Notes: generated by a model from the sequence alone, not told the origin. Positions 32,597 through 41,782 are shown, counted from the first letter of the stretch. The stretch is DNA of 64,000 nucleotides from Sphaerisporangium rhizosphaerae (GCF_042665155.1 NZ_JBHTCG010000026.1:1-64000), one strand, 5' to 3'. Numbers and translations: made by a program.

Positions 32597-34576
32597 TCAG
32601 AAGTCGGCTGTCAGATCGGTGAGCACCGTTCCGAGGGACGCTGGGTCGGTGGCGTAGTACACCCCCCCGGACGTGGCGTCGGCGATCCTGGCCATTGCTT
32701 CGGCGGCCTTGTCGTCGATGTCCCCGCCGTAGGCGACGAGCATCACGCGGACCGCACACCTGCCGTTGACGGGATGGCTCAACTCGTTGACCAGCCGGTC
32801 CAGCTCGCGCCCGCCGTCCTTGGCGTTCGCGCCGTCGGTGAGGACGACGACCGTGCCGGTCTCGCCGCCCGTGCACCCGTCTGCGACCTTCTCGACGGCG
32901 TCCGCGATGCTGTCGTACAGGCCCGTCCTGCGGTGCACGCCGTCGTGCCTGGCGGTGAAGAATCGCTGGAACGCGGCGCGGACCTCGGCCGCGGTGCTCT
33001 TCGAGGTGACCGGGGAGAACGGCCGGATGTCCTCCCAGTCGCGACCCTTCTCCGGGTGCAGGGTCGCGAACACCCGGACCCCGAGCCGGTCGCCCTCGTG
33101 GAAGGCCGCGAGCATCTGGGCGACCCCCGCGAGCGCGATGTCGATCTTGGTTGCGCCGGTGTCCCGTACGGGGTCGCTCATCGAGCCGGAGTAGTCGACG
33201 AGCACTTCGGTGCGCAGCGGCTTGCGAAGCTCGGTCGCCCACACGGTGAGCGCGTCGTCCAACACCCCGCGCGGGCAATGGTCGTCGGCGGTGACGCAGG
33301 GCGGAAGGCGCAGATGGTAACCCTCCAGCACCCGGTCGTAGACCGACCTGTCCGGATACAGCTTCTTGATCTGCGGGCCGCCGAGGACGTATTTGCCGGT
33401 CTCCTGGTCGGGGATCCGGAAGCCGAAGTCCTGGAACTCCCTCTGTTGTTCCGGCTGGAGAAGGTGGTCACGGAAGTCGCGGGCCGCCCGGTTCTCCACC
33501 TCATGCAGCTTCGGCTCGGGGTCGATGAGGACGAACGGGTGGTCCGACATCAGCGAGCGGTCGGCCAGGAAGATCGGCGACAGCGGGTCCTGCGGCTCCT
33601 CGCCCTTCGTGGCGCTCCGGCAGCCGAGCCCGACCTGCCGACCGGTGTTGTACGACCACACCGTCTGCTCGTCCACCACGACCGCCTGCCTGACCTTGCC
33701 GTCGGCGGACTCGCGGGTCAGCTCGCACAACAGGTCGTTGGTGGTCGCGCCGTAGTGGGTGAAGGCCTTCTCCATCCGCCGCACGCCGTCGCGCGCCCGC
33801 TTGCGCAGATCGAGGATGCGGGAGTCGGGCGTCCCATCGTCCGTGTCCCGCACCACGTCGTAGATCATCTGGGCCGCGCCCTCGTTGGGCGGGTCGCCGG
33901 CGGCCTCCCAGATCATGCCGAGCTCGGCGGCCAGCCCCATCGTGGACAGGTTGGGGTTGGTCTTCCCCAGGGCCGGGTCACAACCGGTGGGGTAGCAGGT
34001 GGTCAGCGCCTTCCAGGTGATGGTGTCGCCGGAGAGCTTGCTGAGCTTGTCCCTGTGCGACCGGGGCACCGCGACGACCATCGGCGAGCGGGCCAGGGAC
34101 CGGGGCGCGGTGTTCTCCAGCCCGAGCTGGTTGTCGGTGCAGGTGAAGGCGGTCTGCTTACTCCCGCACGAGTCGGTGCGCTCCTTGAGCTGGACCCACC
34201 ACATGGTGGAGGCCGGGAGCCAGATCAGCGGGTAGTCGTCGAACGGCCCGGGGGTGTCCACCGCGCCCGGCATGTCGTGCCGGCGCCAGGCCTCGATCAG
34301 CTTGAGCAGCACCGATCCCGACTGGGACTCCAGGACGTCCAGGCAGACACGCCTGCCGTCCACCTCGTGGCCGTGCGGGCCGGTGAACTCCTGCGCCAGC
34401 CGCCGCATGGCGTCGATCTTGTCGATGGACGCGATGACCGGGATCCGCGTGTCGCCGACGCAACCCGTCCCCTGCGGCTTCGTGGTCAGGCCTCCCGAGA
34501 ACGGGATCAGTGCGGAAGCGGCCAGGACGGCGGCCACCGCACCGCTGAACCGGAACCGACGTGAAAGACCGGCCAA
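32597..34576 (-). CDS. Secreted solute-binding-like/VWA fusion protein
   Basis: The 659-aa protein has a signal peptide or N-terminal anchor (about 9-30; FSGAVAAVLAASALIPFSGG), then an extracellular region of about 420 residues that looks like a periplasmic solute-binding fold (IPVIASIDKIDAMRRLAQEF, SPMVVAVPRSHRDKLSKLSG, DHPFVLIDPEPKLHEVENRA). Residues 450-659 are a von Willebrand factor A domain with a complete MIDAS: D461, S463, S465 in DYSGSMS and TDGAN near 570. This combination is unusual but known in actinomycetes as substrate-binding/VWA proteins of unknown role. TTG at 34576 has GGGAG upstream. Cysteines occur in pairs, suggesting disulfides. Confidence 0.78.
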   Translation of the reverse strand: MAGLSRRFRFSGAVAAVLAASALIPFSGGLTTKPQGTGCVGDTRIPVIASIDKIDAMRRLAQEFTGPHGHEVDGRRVCLDVLESQSGSVLLKLIEAWRRHDMPGAVDTPGPFDDYPLIWLPASTMWWVQLKERTDSCGSKQTAFTCTDNQLGLENTAPRSLARSPMVVAVPRSHRDKLSKLSGDTITWKALTTCYPTGCDPALGKTNPNLSTMGLAAELGMIWEAAGDPPNEGAAQMIYDVVRDTDDGTPDSRILDLRKRARDGVRRMEKAFTHYGATTNDLLCELTRESADGKVRQAVVVDEQTVWSYNTGRQVGLGCRSATKGEEPQDPLSPIFLADRSLMSDHPFVLIDPEPKLHEVENRAARDFRDHLLQPEQQREFQDFGFRIPDQETGKYVLGGPQIKKLYPDRSVYDRVLEGYHLRLPPCVTADDHCPRGVLDDALTVWATELRKPLRTEVLVDYSGSMSDPVRDTGATKIDIALAGVAQMLAAFHEGDRLGVRVFATLHPEKGRDWEDIRPFSPVTSKSTAAEVRAAFQRFFTARHDGVHRRTGLYDSIADAVEKVADGCTGGETGTVVVLTDGANAKDGGRELDRLVNELSHPVNGRCAVRVMLVAYGGDIDDKAAEAMARIADATSGGVYYATDPASLGTVLTDLTADF

Positions 34577-34947
34577 GGTGCTCCCTCTGAGAAATCGCTA
34601 CGAGAGCCATATGGTGCCAGATATCGCCATTCACAACTGTATCGATGGCGAATGCCGGTCCGTGCGGACGGGGTCATGTCGAATTCAGTGAACGCGCCGG
34701 TGAATGTGGATCGCATCTATTCCCGCATACGGCCCGGCCGGATGCGGGACCGTTCTGTGGTGAGGGTGAACCCGCAGGTCGGCACACCGGGGGCGTCCGC
34801 CCGGTATGCCAACCTGCGGATAGTGACATTCTCTACTTGTCATGATTTGTCGTTGATGCTCCCCTTGGTGGGTGGAGGAGCCTCACGCGCAAGAACTTCC
34901 GCGCATGACGATTCCGGCGGGAAATTCGACAGGGACGCCCGGATATC
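34577..34947. other. Intergenic region, no gene seen
   Basis: 371 bases between minus-strand genes, slightly richer in A/T than the surroundings. It should hold the promoter of the solute-binding/VWA gene, but I cannot pick a convincing -35/-10 pair. No RNA or repeat was seen. Confidence 0.5.
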
Positions 34948-35976
34948 TCACGCCTGCTGTGGGAGCCGGTCGCGGAGTCCTGCCTGCTGGATCCAGGCCG
35001 GGTACGGAGGAAGGGACTCGCGGCTCACCTCGTCGAGGCGGGCCAGATCGTCCTCGGTCAGCGTCAGATCGGCCGCCGCGAGGTTGTCGGTGAGCTGGTC
35101 CACCCGCCTGGCGCCGATGATGACGCTGGTGACGGCGGGCTGTGCCAGCACCCAGGCGAGCGCGACGCGGGCCGCACTCACCTCGTGGCGGGCGGCGACG
35201 GCCTTGAGCACGTCGATGACGTCGTAGGCCTTCTCCGTGTCGACCGGCACGAACTGCGCCTGCGCGTGCCGCGCGCCGGCGTCGGAGACGCCGTTCCGGT
35301 CGGTCTTGCCCGACAGCAGGCCGCCGGCGAGCGGGCTCCACACCATCAGGGCCAGCTCCTCCGACCGCAGCATCGGGATCAGCTCCCGCTCGACGTCGCG
35401 TCCCACCAGCGAGTAGTACGACTGCACCGAGACGAACTCCGTCAGGCCGCGCGCCGCCGACACGCCGAGCGCCTTGGCGACCTCCCAGGCCGCGAGGTTC
35501 GAGCAGCCGATGTAGCGGATCTTGCCCTGGCGCACCGCGTCGTCCAGCGCGCGCAGCGTCTCCTCGATCGGCGTGTGCGGGTCGATGCTGTGGATCTGGT
35601 ACAGGTCGATGTGGTCGGTCCCCAGCCTGCGCAGGCTGTCCTCGAGGCTGCGCGCGAGGTGCAGGCGTGAGAGGCCGACGTCGTTCGGGCCCGGCCCGGT
35701 GCGGGCGGCGAGCTTGGTGGCCAGGACGACATCGTCGCGGCGGCCCTTGAGGGCCCGGCCGAGCAGCGTCTCGGACTCGCCGTCCGCGTACATGTCGGCG
35801 GTGTCGATGAAGTTGACCCCCGCGTCCAGGGCGGTGCCGACGATCTGGTCGGTGTCGTCCTGCCCCAGCCCGCCGACCATCTTGAACACCGGGTGGTCGG
35901 CGCCGCCGAACGTCATCGCGCCCAGGCAGAGCTCGGATACGTAGACCCCCGTACGGCCCAACGGTCGATATTTCAT
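34948..35976 (-). CDS. Aldo/keto reductase
   Basis: The 342-aa protein is a NADPH-dependent AKR of the potassium-channel-beta/YakC type. Residues D58, Y63 and K88 with a downstream His in QIHSID make up the catalytic tetrad (FIDTADMYADGE; LATKLA). The C-terminal cofactor region is SVIIGARRVDQLTDNL. The substrate is unknown. GGGGG ahead of the ATG at 35976 is the likely ribosome site. It is divergent from an AraC regulator with direct repeats between, so the AraC protein probably controls it. Confidence 0.93.
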   Translation of the reverse strand: MKYRPLGRTGVYVSELCLGAMTFGGADHPVFKMVGGLGQDDTDQIVGTALDAGVNFIDTADMYADGESETLLGRALKGRRDDVVLATKLAARTGPGPNDVGLSRLHLARSLEDSLRRLGTDHIDLYQIHSIDPHTPIEETLRALDDAVRQGKIRYIGCSNLAAWEVAKALGVSAARGLTEFVSVQSYYSLVGRDVERELIPMLRSEELALMVWSPLAGGLLSGKTDRNGVSDAGARHAQAQFVPVDTEKAYDVIDVLKAVAARHEVSAARVALAWVLAQPAVTSVIIGARRVDQLTDNLAAADLTLTEDDLARLDEVSRESLPPYPAWIQQAGLRDRLPQQA

Positions 35977-35990
35977 GTTTTGTCCCCCTT

Positions 35991-36024
35991 GTTACCGTTC
36001 GTCTTGCAGGTTACGGAGTTCGTC
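35991..36024. promoter_or_regulatory. Direct repeats between aldo/keto reductase and AraC genes
   Basis: GTTACCGTTCGTC (35991-36003) and GTTACGGAGTTCGTC (36010-36024) are related direct repeats 19 bases apart, a spacing used by AraC-type activators. They sit in the 103-base gap between the divergent genes. Confidence 0.45.
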
Positions 36025-36079
36025 GACGACAATCCATGCGTGAAAGTCCGTTTTTCTTGAGCGATCGTCCGGAGGTCGC

Positions 36080-37009
36080 GTGGACCCTCTGTCGAACGTG
36101 CTGTCGCTGCTGAACGTGGAGAGCGCCCTGCCCCTGCGTTTCGAGGCGGGCGGCTCCTGGGCGATGACCTTCGACGGGTACCCGCACGTGAAGTGCGGCG
36201 CCGTGCTCGCCGGTTCGTGCTGGATCGCCGTCGGCGACCTCGCGCCCGTGCTGGTCGAGGCCGGCGACTGCTACCTGATCAACGGCGGCGTCCCGTACCG
36301 CATGTTCAGCGACCCGCTGGTCGAGCCCGTCCACGCCTCCGTCGTGTTCCGCGAGACCGTGGACGCGGTGCTCCGCTGGGGCGGGGACGAGGTCGTCATC
36401 GTCGGTGGGCCGATCACGCTGGACATGGCGAACGCCCGGCTGCTGCTGGACGTCCTGCCGCCGTTCGTCCACGCGCCCGCCGAGTCCGACCAGGCCGAGG
36501 TGCTGCAGGCGGCGCTGCGGCTGCTGGCCAGGGAGAACGCCGCCCCGGGGCTCGGCAGCGAGTTCATGACCGACCGGGTCGCGCAGATCATCTTCATCCA
36601 GATCCTGCGCGCCCACGCGCGAGCCGCCTCAGGGGAGGGCCGCGCGCCGGGCGGCTGGCTCAGCGCCCTCATGGACCCGCAGATCGGCGCGGCCCTGCGG
36701 CTCATGCACCAGGACAACGGGCGCCGGTGGACGGTGGCCGAGCTGGCCGCCGAGGTCGGCATGTCACGGTCGAGCTTCGCGGACAGGTTCAGGGCGGCCG
36801 TCGGCTCTGCGCCGCTGGACTACCTGCTGCGCTGGCGCATGCACTCGGCCGGTCAGGATCTGCGGGCGACCGGCCGGACGATCAGCGCCGTGGCGGCCGC
36901 CTGGGGCTACGGCTCCGAGAGCGCCTTCAGCAACGCCTTCAAGCGCGTGATGGGCGTCTCTCCGCGGGCCTACCGCGCAGGCCGCGGGGCGGCGCGAGCG
37001 GCTAGGTGA
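36080..37009 (+). CDS. AraC-family regulator with cupin-like N-terminal domain
   Basis: The 309-aa protein has an N-terminal cupin-like sensing domain (about 15-180; GGSWAMTFDGYPHVKCGAVL, EAGDCYLINGGVPYRMFSDP) and a C-terminal AraC double helix-turn-helix (about 205-300): WTVAELAAEVGMSRSSFADR and ISAVAAAWGYGSESAFSNAF, then FKRVMGVSPRAYR. The GTG at 36080 has GGAGG four bases upstream. It likely activates the divergent reductase gene in response to an unknown ligand. Its stop region overlaps the convergent gene at 37002 by eight bases. Confidence 0.9.
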   Translation: MDPLSNVLSLLNVESALPLRFEAGGSWAMTFDGYPHVKCGAVLAGSCWIAVGDLAPVLVEAGDCYLINGGVPYRMFSDPLVEPVHASVVFRETVDAVLRWGGDEVVIVGGPITLDMANARLLLDVLPPFVHAPAESDQAEVLQAALRLLARENAAPGLGSEFMTDRVAQIIFIQILRAHARAASGEGRAPGGWLSALMDPQIGAALRLMHQDNGRRWTVAELAAEVGMSRSSFADRFRAAVGSAPLDYLLRWRMHSAGQDLRATGRTISAVAAAWGYGSESAFSNAFKRVMGVSPRAYRAGRGAARAAR

Positions 37010-37304
37010 GCTGACGGAGGCGGGTGGGGACGCGCCAGACCTCCTTGTCCAGGGAGATGTCCAGGCGCATGTCCATGCGGTGGCGGCGCAGGCCGGGGAC
37101 CCGGAAGCGGTCGTGCACGTCGAAGCGCCCGCGGCGGGGATAGCCGAACCCGAGCGCGTCGGGCAGCACGCGCAGATCGTCCCGGTTGCCGCAGCGCGGA
37201 CAGGTCCACGCGACCAGGTCCATGCCGCGGTTGTAGTCGTGGCAGGCGAGGAAGTACTCCTCCGGACGGAACCGGGACTCGCAGGCGAAGCACGGGATCA
37301 GCAT
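37002..37304 (-). CDS. Small zinc-ribbon-like protein, unknown
   Basis: The 100-aa protein has CFACESRFRPEEYFLACHDY at the start and CPRCGNRDDLR at about 35: CxxC pairs (C5, C8 and C35, C38) plus Cys21, a likely zinc site. The rest is basic and Arg-rich. No family is recognised. AAGGAG is well placed before the ATG at 37304. Third-position GC supports coding. It converges on the AraC gene, overlapping its end by 8 bases. Confidence 0.65.
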   Translation of the reverse strand: MLIPCFACESRFRPEEYFLACHDYNRGMDLVAWTCPRCGNRDDLRVLPDALGFGYPRRGRFDVHDRFRVPGLRRHRMDMRLDISLDKEVWRVPTRLRQLT

Positions 37305-37743
37305 GGAGATCCGCTCCTTGGTGCAGGTGGTGCGGGCGTACGCCCCAGGTCTACCTGTACCCGCTTACGTGCGGCTTGCCGTTCACTTGAGCGCCCGGTA
37401 CCCCAGGTTGATCCGCCGAGGGCCCGCTTGCAGGGGTGCGATCGGCCGTTGATCCGACGTTGAACCCCGGGCGCGAGCCTTGACGGCAGAGGCGCGGAGC
37501 TTGGGGGGTTCAAGATCCGTGCTGACGTCCGGCCGGTCGTCGTCGTGAGGCGGCCGGTCGCCGCGAAGGCGCCACCGGTGACCAACCGGGCCCCCGGCGC
37601 CCCGCGGCGGCAGACGACCGGCCGGGCACTTTCACCCCCAGATAGGGCAGACAACGCCGTCATGCGACATATCGGGATGCAGAGTGATAAATCACGTGTG
37701 GATGACCAGGTTGGACGACGAACCCATGAGCGGGGTCCGCGAG
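37305..37743. other. Noncoding region with SARP-type half-repeats
   Basis: 439 bases without a supportable gene. GTTGATC occurs at 37407-37413 and 37448-37454, and GTTGAAC at 37459-37465; the last two are exactly 11 bases apart, like the array found upstream of the SARP gene. Otherwise GC-rich. Confidence 0.45.
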
Positions 37744-40700
37744 CTAATCGCCGACCTGATCCAGCTTCAGGAGCGCGCGCAGGTCGTCGGCCTCGGGGGA
37801 GCCCAGCCGGGTGAAGATGTCCAGGGCCCGCTTGAGGCAGTCGCCGCTGCGCCGGACGCTGCCGAGCCCGGTGAGGGCACGGCCTAGCACGGTCAGCGAC
37901 AGCGCCTCGCCGTACGGGTGCCCGATCTCCCTGCTCAGCGTGAGCGCCTGCTCGGCGTACCGCGCCGCGTCCTTGTAACGCTCGGCGGCGATGAACGTTT
38001 CGGCGAGCCGGGTGCACACCCGCTGCTCCCACACCTTCTGGCCGCCGGCGCGGAAGAAGTCCAGGCACTCGGCGTGATGGACGACCGCCTCGGTGAGGCG
38101 GCCCACCCGTGACAGGACGATGCCGAGCTGGTACCGCGCGCGGGCCATGCCCGGCTCGCTCCCCAGCTCGGTGAAGATCGCCAGCCCCCGGTGGGCGGCG
38201 GCGATCGCCTCCTCGCTGTTGCCCAGGCCCAGATGGTCGCGGGCGGAGTAGCTGGCCACCAGGGCCTCTCCGGCCGCCGCGCCGATGTCCTGGTAGGCCT
38301 TGAGCGCCGAGTCGAACAGGGCCAGCGCGTCCTGGTGGCGGCGCCTGCGCCCGGCGACGACGGCCAGGCCGTTGTAGATCTCCCCCCTGACGATGTGGTC
38401 GCCGGTCGAGTCGGCCAGGTCCAGGGCCGCGCGGAACTGCTCCTCGGCGTCGTCCATCCGGTTGCTGCCGAACAGCACGCGGCCCAGGACGTACCGGCAG
38501 CGCAGCTCGCTGACCTTGTCGTTGACGGCCTGCGCCGCGGCGATCACCGCGCCGGTGCGTGAGACGAACTCGCGGCCGTAGGCGCCGGACTCCAGCAGCG
38601 GCTCCATCGCGACCAGCAGGTCGGCGGCGGGCGACAGCGCCTCGGCGGAGGGGCCGGACTCGGCGATCTGCCCGATGATGGCGAACATCGCCTCGGCCTC
38701 GACGGTCAGCCAGGTCACGGCCTCGTCGGCGCCCGCGAAGGTCCGGCCGGGCACGCCCGAGGACACCAGGTGGTCGGAGATCACGCTGCCTTCGTAGGCG
38801 AGCCGGTGCGCCGCCTGGGCCGAGGTCAGGTAGAACCCGAGCAGCCGGCGCAGCGCCAGCGCCCCCGCCTCGGGGCTCTCGGTGGCCTCCGCCTGCTTGC
38901 GGGCGAACAGCCGCAGCAGGTCGTGGAAGCGGTACCGGCCGGGCGCCGGGGCCTCCAGCAGGCTGACGTCGACCAGCGACTCCAGGATGTCCTCGGTCTC
39001 GATCATGCTGAGCGACAGCACCGCCGAGGCCGCCTGGATGCCGATGTCCGGTCCGTTCGGCAGCGAGAGCAGGCGGAAGGCCCGCGCCTGGCCGGGGTCC
39101 AGGTGCCCGTAGCCCAGCGAGAAGGTGGCGTCCACGGCCAGGTGCCCGATGCGCATCTCGGAGAGGCGCCGGCGCTCGTCCGCGAGCCGGGGCACCAGCG
39201 AGGCCACCGTCCACGACGGCCGGGCCGCGAGCCTGGCCGCGACGATGCGGACGGCCAGCGGCAGGAAGCCGCAGATGGCGACCACGTCCATGGCCGCGGG
39301 GCGCTCCGCCGCCACCCGCTCGGCGCCGGCGACCGCCGAGAACAGCGTCAGCGCCTCGTCCGGCTCCATGACCTCGAGATCCAGCAGCCGGGCCGAGGGC
39401 AGGTCGGCCAGCTTGCCCCGGCTCGTGATGATCGCCGCGCACCCGGCCGTCCCGGGCAGCAGGTGCTCCACCTGCTCGGCGTCGCGGGCGTTGTCCAGCA
39501 GGACGATCATCTGCCGGTCGGCGAGCAGCGAACGGAACAGCGCGCCGCGCTCGGCGAGGCCGTCGGGGATGATGTCCACCGGGATGCCGAGCGCCCGCAG
39601 GAACGCCGCCAGCACCGACTCGGGGGCCGTCGGCTCCTTGCCGTAGCCGCGCAGGTCGGCGTACAACTGCCCGTCGGGGAACACGTCGTGCAGCGAGTGG
39701 GCCACGTGCACGGCGACCGCCGTCTTGCCGACCCCGCCGATGCCCGAGACGGCCGCGACGGGCATGCCCTCGGTGCCGGTGGCGCTGGTCAGCAGCGTGC
39801 GCAGCCGGTTGACGACCTGCCTGCGGCCGGTGAAGTCGCTGACGGCGGCCGGGAGCTGGGCGGGACGGGGCATCTCCTGGAAGCCCTCGTGCTCGGCCTC
39901 GGCGCTCTCCGCGCCGGGGAAGGGCGTCTCGCCCGTGGTCCTCGCGGCGGGGGTGTGCGGGGCGCCGCCCTGCTCGCGGCGGTCGGCGGTCCCCGCCGGG
40001 GCGGGCGGGGCCGCGGGGCGCCGTTCCTGCGCGGTGGGCGCCCACGCGAGCCGCGGATCGGCGCCGAGGATGCGCTGGTGGAGCGAGGACAGCTCGTGGC
40101 CGGGGTCGATGCCCAGCTCCTCCACCAGGGCCCGCCGGGTGTCGGAGAACACCGCCAGCGCCTCGGCCTGACGCCCGCAGCGGTAGTAGGCGAGCATGAG
40201 CTGGCCGCGCAGTCGCTCGCGCAGTGGGTGCTCGGCCGTCAGTGCGATCAGCTCGGGGATGACGTCGGCGTGCCGGCCGAGCTGGAGGTCCAGCTCCATC
40301 AGGCTCTCGACGACGCCGATGCGCCGCTCGACGAGCCTGCCGCGCTGGCTCTCGATGTACGGGCCGAGCGCCCCGGCGAGCGGTTCTCCCGACCACAGGG
40401 CGAGGGCGTCGCGCACGGTGGCGGCCGCGCCCGGCAGGTCGCCCGCCTTGCGCCGCGCCTCCGCGGCGGCCACGGAACGCTCGAAGAGCGTCAGGTCCAG
40501 GGCGTCGGGCGCCAGGCGCAGCGCGTACCCCCGTCCCACCGATGTGAGCAGCTCAGGGCGCATGCGGGGCGAGCGGTCCGGCTCCAGTACGGCCCGCAGC
40601 CGCGACACGTACGTGCGCAGCGCGCCGAGCGCGCGCGGCGGGGCGTCCTCCCCCCAGATGGCGTCGATCATCTCCATCGGGGTCACCGCGCGGCCCTCGC

Positions 40701-40830
40701 GGAGCAGCAGCATGGCGAGGATGGATCGTTGCAGAGGGGTGCCCAATTCGACCTCGCGGCCGGACAGCCAGGCCTGAACCGGTCCGAGCACCGCGAAGCG
40801 AAGGCCAGCCGCAGCCTCTTGACCAGCCAT
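37744..40830 (-). CDS. AfsR/SARP-family regulator (BTAD, NB-ARC and TPR)
   Basis: This 1028-aa pathway or global regulator has an N-terminal OmpR-like winged helix with the BTAD domain (about 10-250; MEMIDAIWGEDAPPRALGAL, DLTLFERSVAAAEARRKAGD, LRERLRGQLMLAYYRCGRQA), an NB-ARC ATPase with P-loop GIGGVGKT (about residue 370) and VLLDNARDAEQV (Walker B-like), and a C-terminal TPR array (about 700-1020). It is the AfsR type rather than the short SARPs. ATG at 40830 has AGGGA upstream. Direct repeats of GTTGA lie upstream, likely its binding sites. No antibiotic genes adjoin it immediately. Confidence 0.93.
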   Translation of the reverse strand: MAGQEAAAGLRFAVLGPVQAWLSGREVELGTPLQRSILAMLLLREGRAVTPMEMIDAIWGEDAPPRALGALRTYVSRLRAVLEPDRSPRMRPELLTSVGRGYALRLAPDALDLTLFERSVAAAEARRKAGDLPGAAATVRDALALWSGEPLAGALGPYIESQRGRLVERRIGVVESLMELDLQLGRHADVIPELIALTAEHPLRERLRGQLMLAYYRCGRQAEALAVFSDTRRALVEELGIDPGHELSSLHQRILGADPRLAWAPTAQERRPAAPPAPAGTADRREQGGAPHTPAARTTGETPFPGAESAEAEHEGFQEMPRPAQLPAAVSDFTGRRQVVNRLRTLLTSATGTEGMPVAAVSGIGGVGKTAVAVHVAHSLHDVFPDGQLYADLRGYGKEPTAPESVLAAFLRALGIPVDIIPDGLAERGALFRSLLADRQMIVLLDNARDAEQVEHLLPGTAGCAAIITSRGKLADLPSARLLDLEVMEPDEALTLFSAVAGAERVAAERPAAMDVVAICGFLPLAVRIVAARLAARPSWTVASLVPRLADERRRLSEMRIGHLAVDATFSLGYGHLDPGQARAFRLLSLPNGPDIGIQAASAVLSLSMIETEDILESLVDVSLLEAPAPGRYRFHDLLRLFARKQAEATESPEAGALALRRLLGFYLTSAQAAHRLAYEGSVISDHLVSSGVPGRTFAGADEAVTWLTVEAEAMFAIIGQIAESGPSAEALSPAADLLVAMEPLLESGAYGREFVSRTGAVIAAAQAVNDKVSELRCRYVLGRVLFGSNRMDDAEEQFRAALDLADSTGDHIVRGEIYNGLAVVAGRRRRHQDALALFDSALKAYQDIGAAAGEALVASYSARDHLGLGNSEEAIAAAHRGLAIFTELGSEPGMARARYQLGIVLSRVGRLTEAVVHHAECLDFFRAGGQKVWEQRVCTRLAETFIAAERYKDAARYAEQALTLSREIGHPYGEALSLTVLGRALTGLGSVRRSGDCLKRALDIFTRLGSPEADDLRALLKLDQVGD

Positions 40831-40915
40831 TTTCCCTGCTTCTCCACCCTCAAGACGGTTCTATTGGCAAATGATAGGTCCCCACATGCTTTATTCCCTA
40901 TGCGGCGCCCGTCGC

Positions 40916-40956
40916 GTTAATCGAGTCGTTGATTTCTCGTTGATCTGCCGTTGACC
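40916..40956 (+). promoter_or_regulatory. SARP-type 11-bp direct repeats
   Basis: GTTGATT (40928-40934), GTTGATC (40939-40945) and GTTGACC (40950-40956) repeat at exactly 11 bases; a weaker GTTAATC (40916-40922) precedes them at 12. One DNA turn apart is the known layout of SARP boxes. They sit between the SARP gene and the small secreted protein gene at 41197. A GATGCT hexamer nine bases after the last repeat could be the -10. Confidence 0.6.
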
Positions 40957-41196
40957 GGTCGCGGCGATGCTGATGGCACGTCGAACGCGGCCCACCGAAG
41001 GGGGGCGGTCACGGGCGGCGGCGGCACCGCCGCCGGATCCGGGTCAGGGGAACCGGGATCCGGCAGGAGCCGGGCAAGTGCCTTGCAGGCGGAGGTAAGG
41101 CCGTTGTAAGCGCCCTGCAGGCGATGGGTTCTATCAATTTGGTCATAAGCCCCGAAGCACCAAGCACACGGGGGAACCCGCAATAGGAGAACCGCA

Positions 41197-41685
41197 ATGC
41201 ACCGCTCGATCCGCAACGTCCTGGGCCTGGCCGCAGCCTCCGCCGTCATCGCGGTGGGCCTCCCCGCCCTCGCCACCTCCGCCTCCGCGGCGACCGCCAC
41301 GAAGACGGCCTCCGCCTCCAGCTACGACTTCGACGACGACTGGGGCTACTACTACTCCAAGTACTTCAACGGCTCCCGCGCCAAGGCCCGCGGCACCGTC
41401 TACGAGGACGAGGACGGCGACTTCCACGTCGAGGGCCGGCTGTACGACAAGTCCTCGCCGGGCTGGCTCTGCGGCTACGTCCAGGTCAGGTTCGAGAACG
41501 AGGACGGCGACGACTCGACGTACTGGGCCAAGAAGTGCGGCTCCAGCGGGTCCCGCTACTTCCACTTCTCCTCCGACGACGTCGACAACATCTCGGTCCG
41601 CGTCTGCTACTGGGACAACCACCACGCCGCGAAGAAGTACTGCGGCCGCTGGAACTACGTCTACGAGAGCGACGGCGACGAGTGA
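41197..41685 (+). CDS. Small secreted acidic/aromatic protein, unknown
   Basis: The 162-aa protein has a signal peptide (about 1-31; VIAVGLPALATSASA) and a mature part rich in Asp, Glu, Tyr and Trp, e.g. YDFDDDWGYYYSKYFNG and YEDEDGDFHVEGRLYDKSS. Cysteines at four places (including CGYVQVRFE, KKCGSSG, VRVCYWD and KKYCGRW) could make two disulfides. I recognise no named family. Acidic loops like EDEDGD could bind calcium, as an untested idea. AGGAGA precedes the ATG. It lies 370 bases from the SARP gene, on the side of the SARP repeats. Confidence 0.7.
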   Translation: MHRSIRNVLGLAAASAVIAVGLPALATSASAATATKTASASSYDFDDDWGYYYSKYFNGSRAKARGTVYEDEDGDFHVEGRLYDKSSPGWLCGYVQVRFENEDGDDSTYWAKKCGSSGSRYFHFSSDDVDNISVRVCYWDNHHAAKKYCGRWNYVYESDGDE

Positions 41686-41740
41686 TCCACGCCACCGAGG
41701 CGTCCGCCGGATGAGGCCACGGCCTGATCCGCGCGGCGAG

Positions 41741-41769
41741 CCCGCGGCACGTTGGGGACGCGCCGCGGG
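41741..41769 (+). terminator. Hairpin downstream of the secreted protein gene
   Basis: CCCGCGGC (41741-41748) and GCCGCGGG (41762-41769) pair across a 13-base loop, 56 bases after the stop at 41685. Confidence 0.5.
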
Positions 41770-41782
41770 AGCACCACAGGGG

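Noticed and set aside
36080..37009. Regulator of the secreted VWA protein
   Set aside because: Genes are 1.5 kb apart with the reductase in between and the direct repeats lie in the reductase gap.
37298..40396. Long frame overlapping the SARP gene on the same strand in another frame
   Set aside because: Arg/Pro/Gly-rich composition of an out-of-frame reading; the SARP frame carries the domains.
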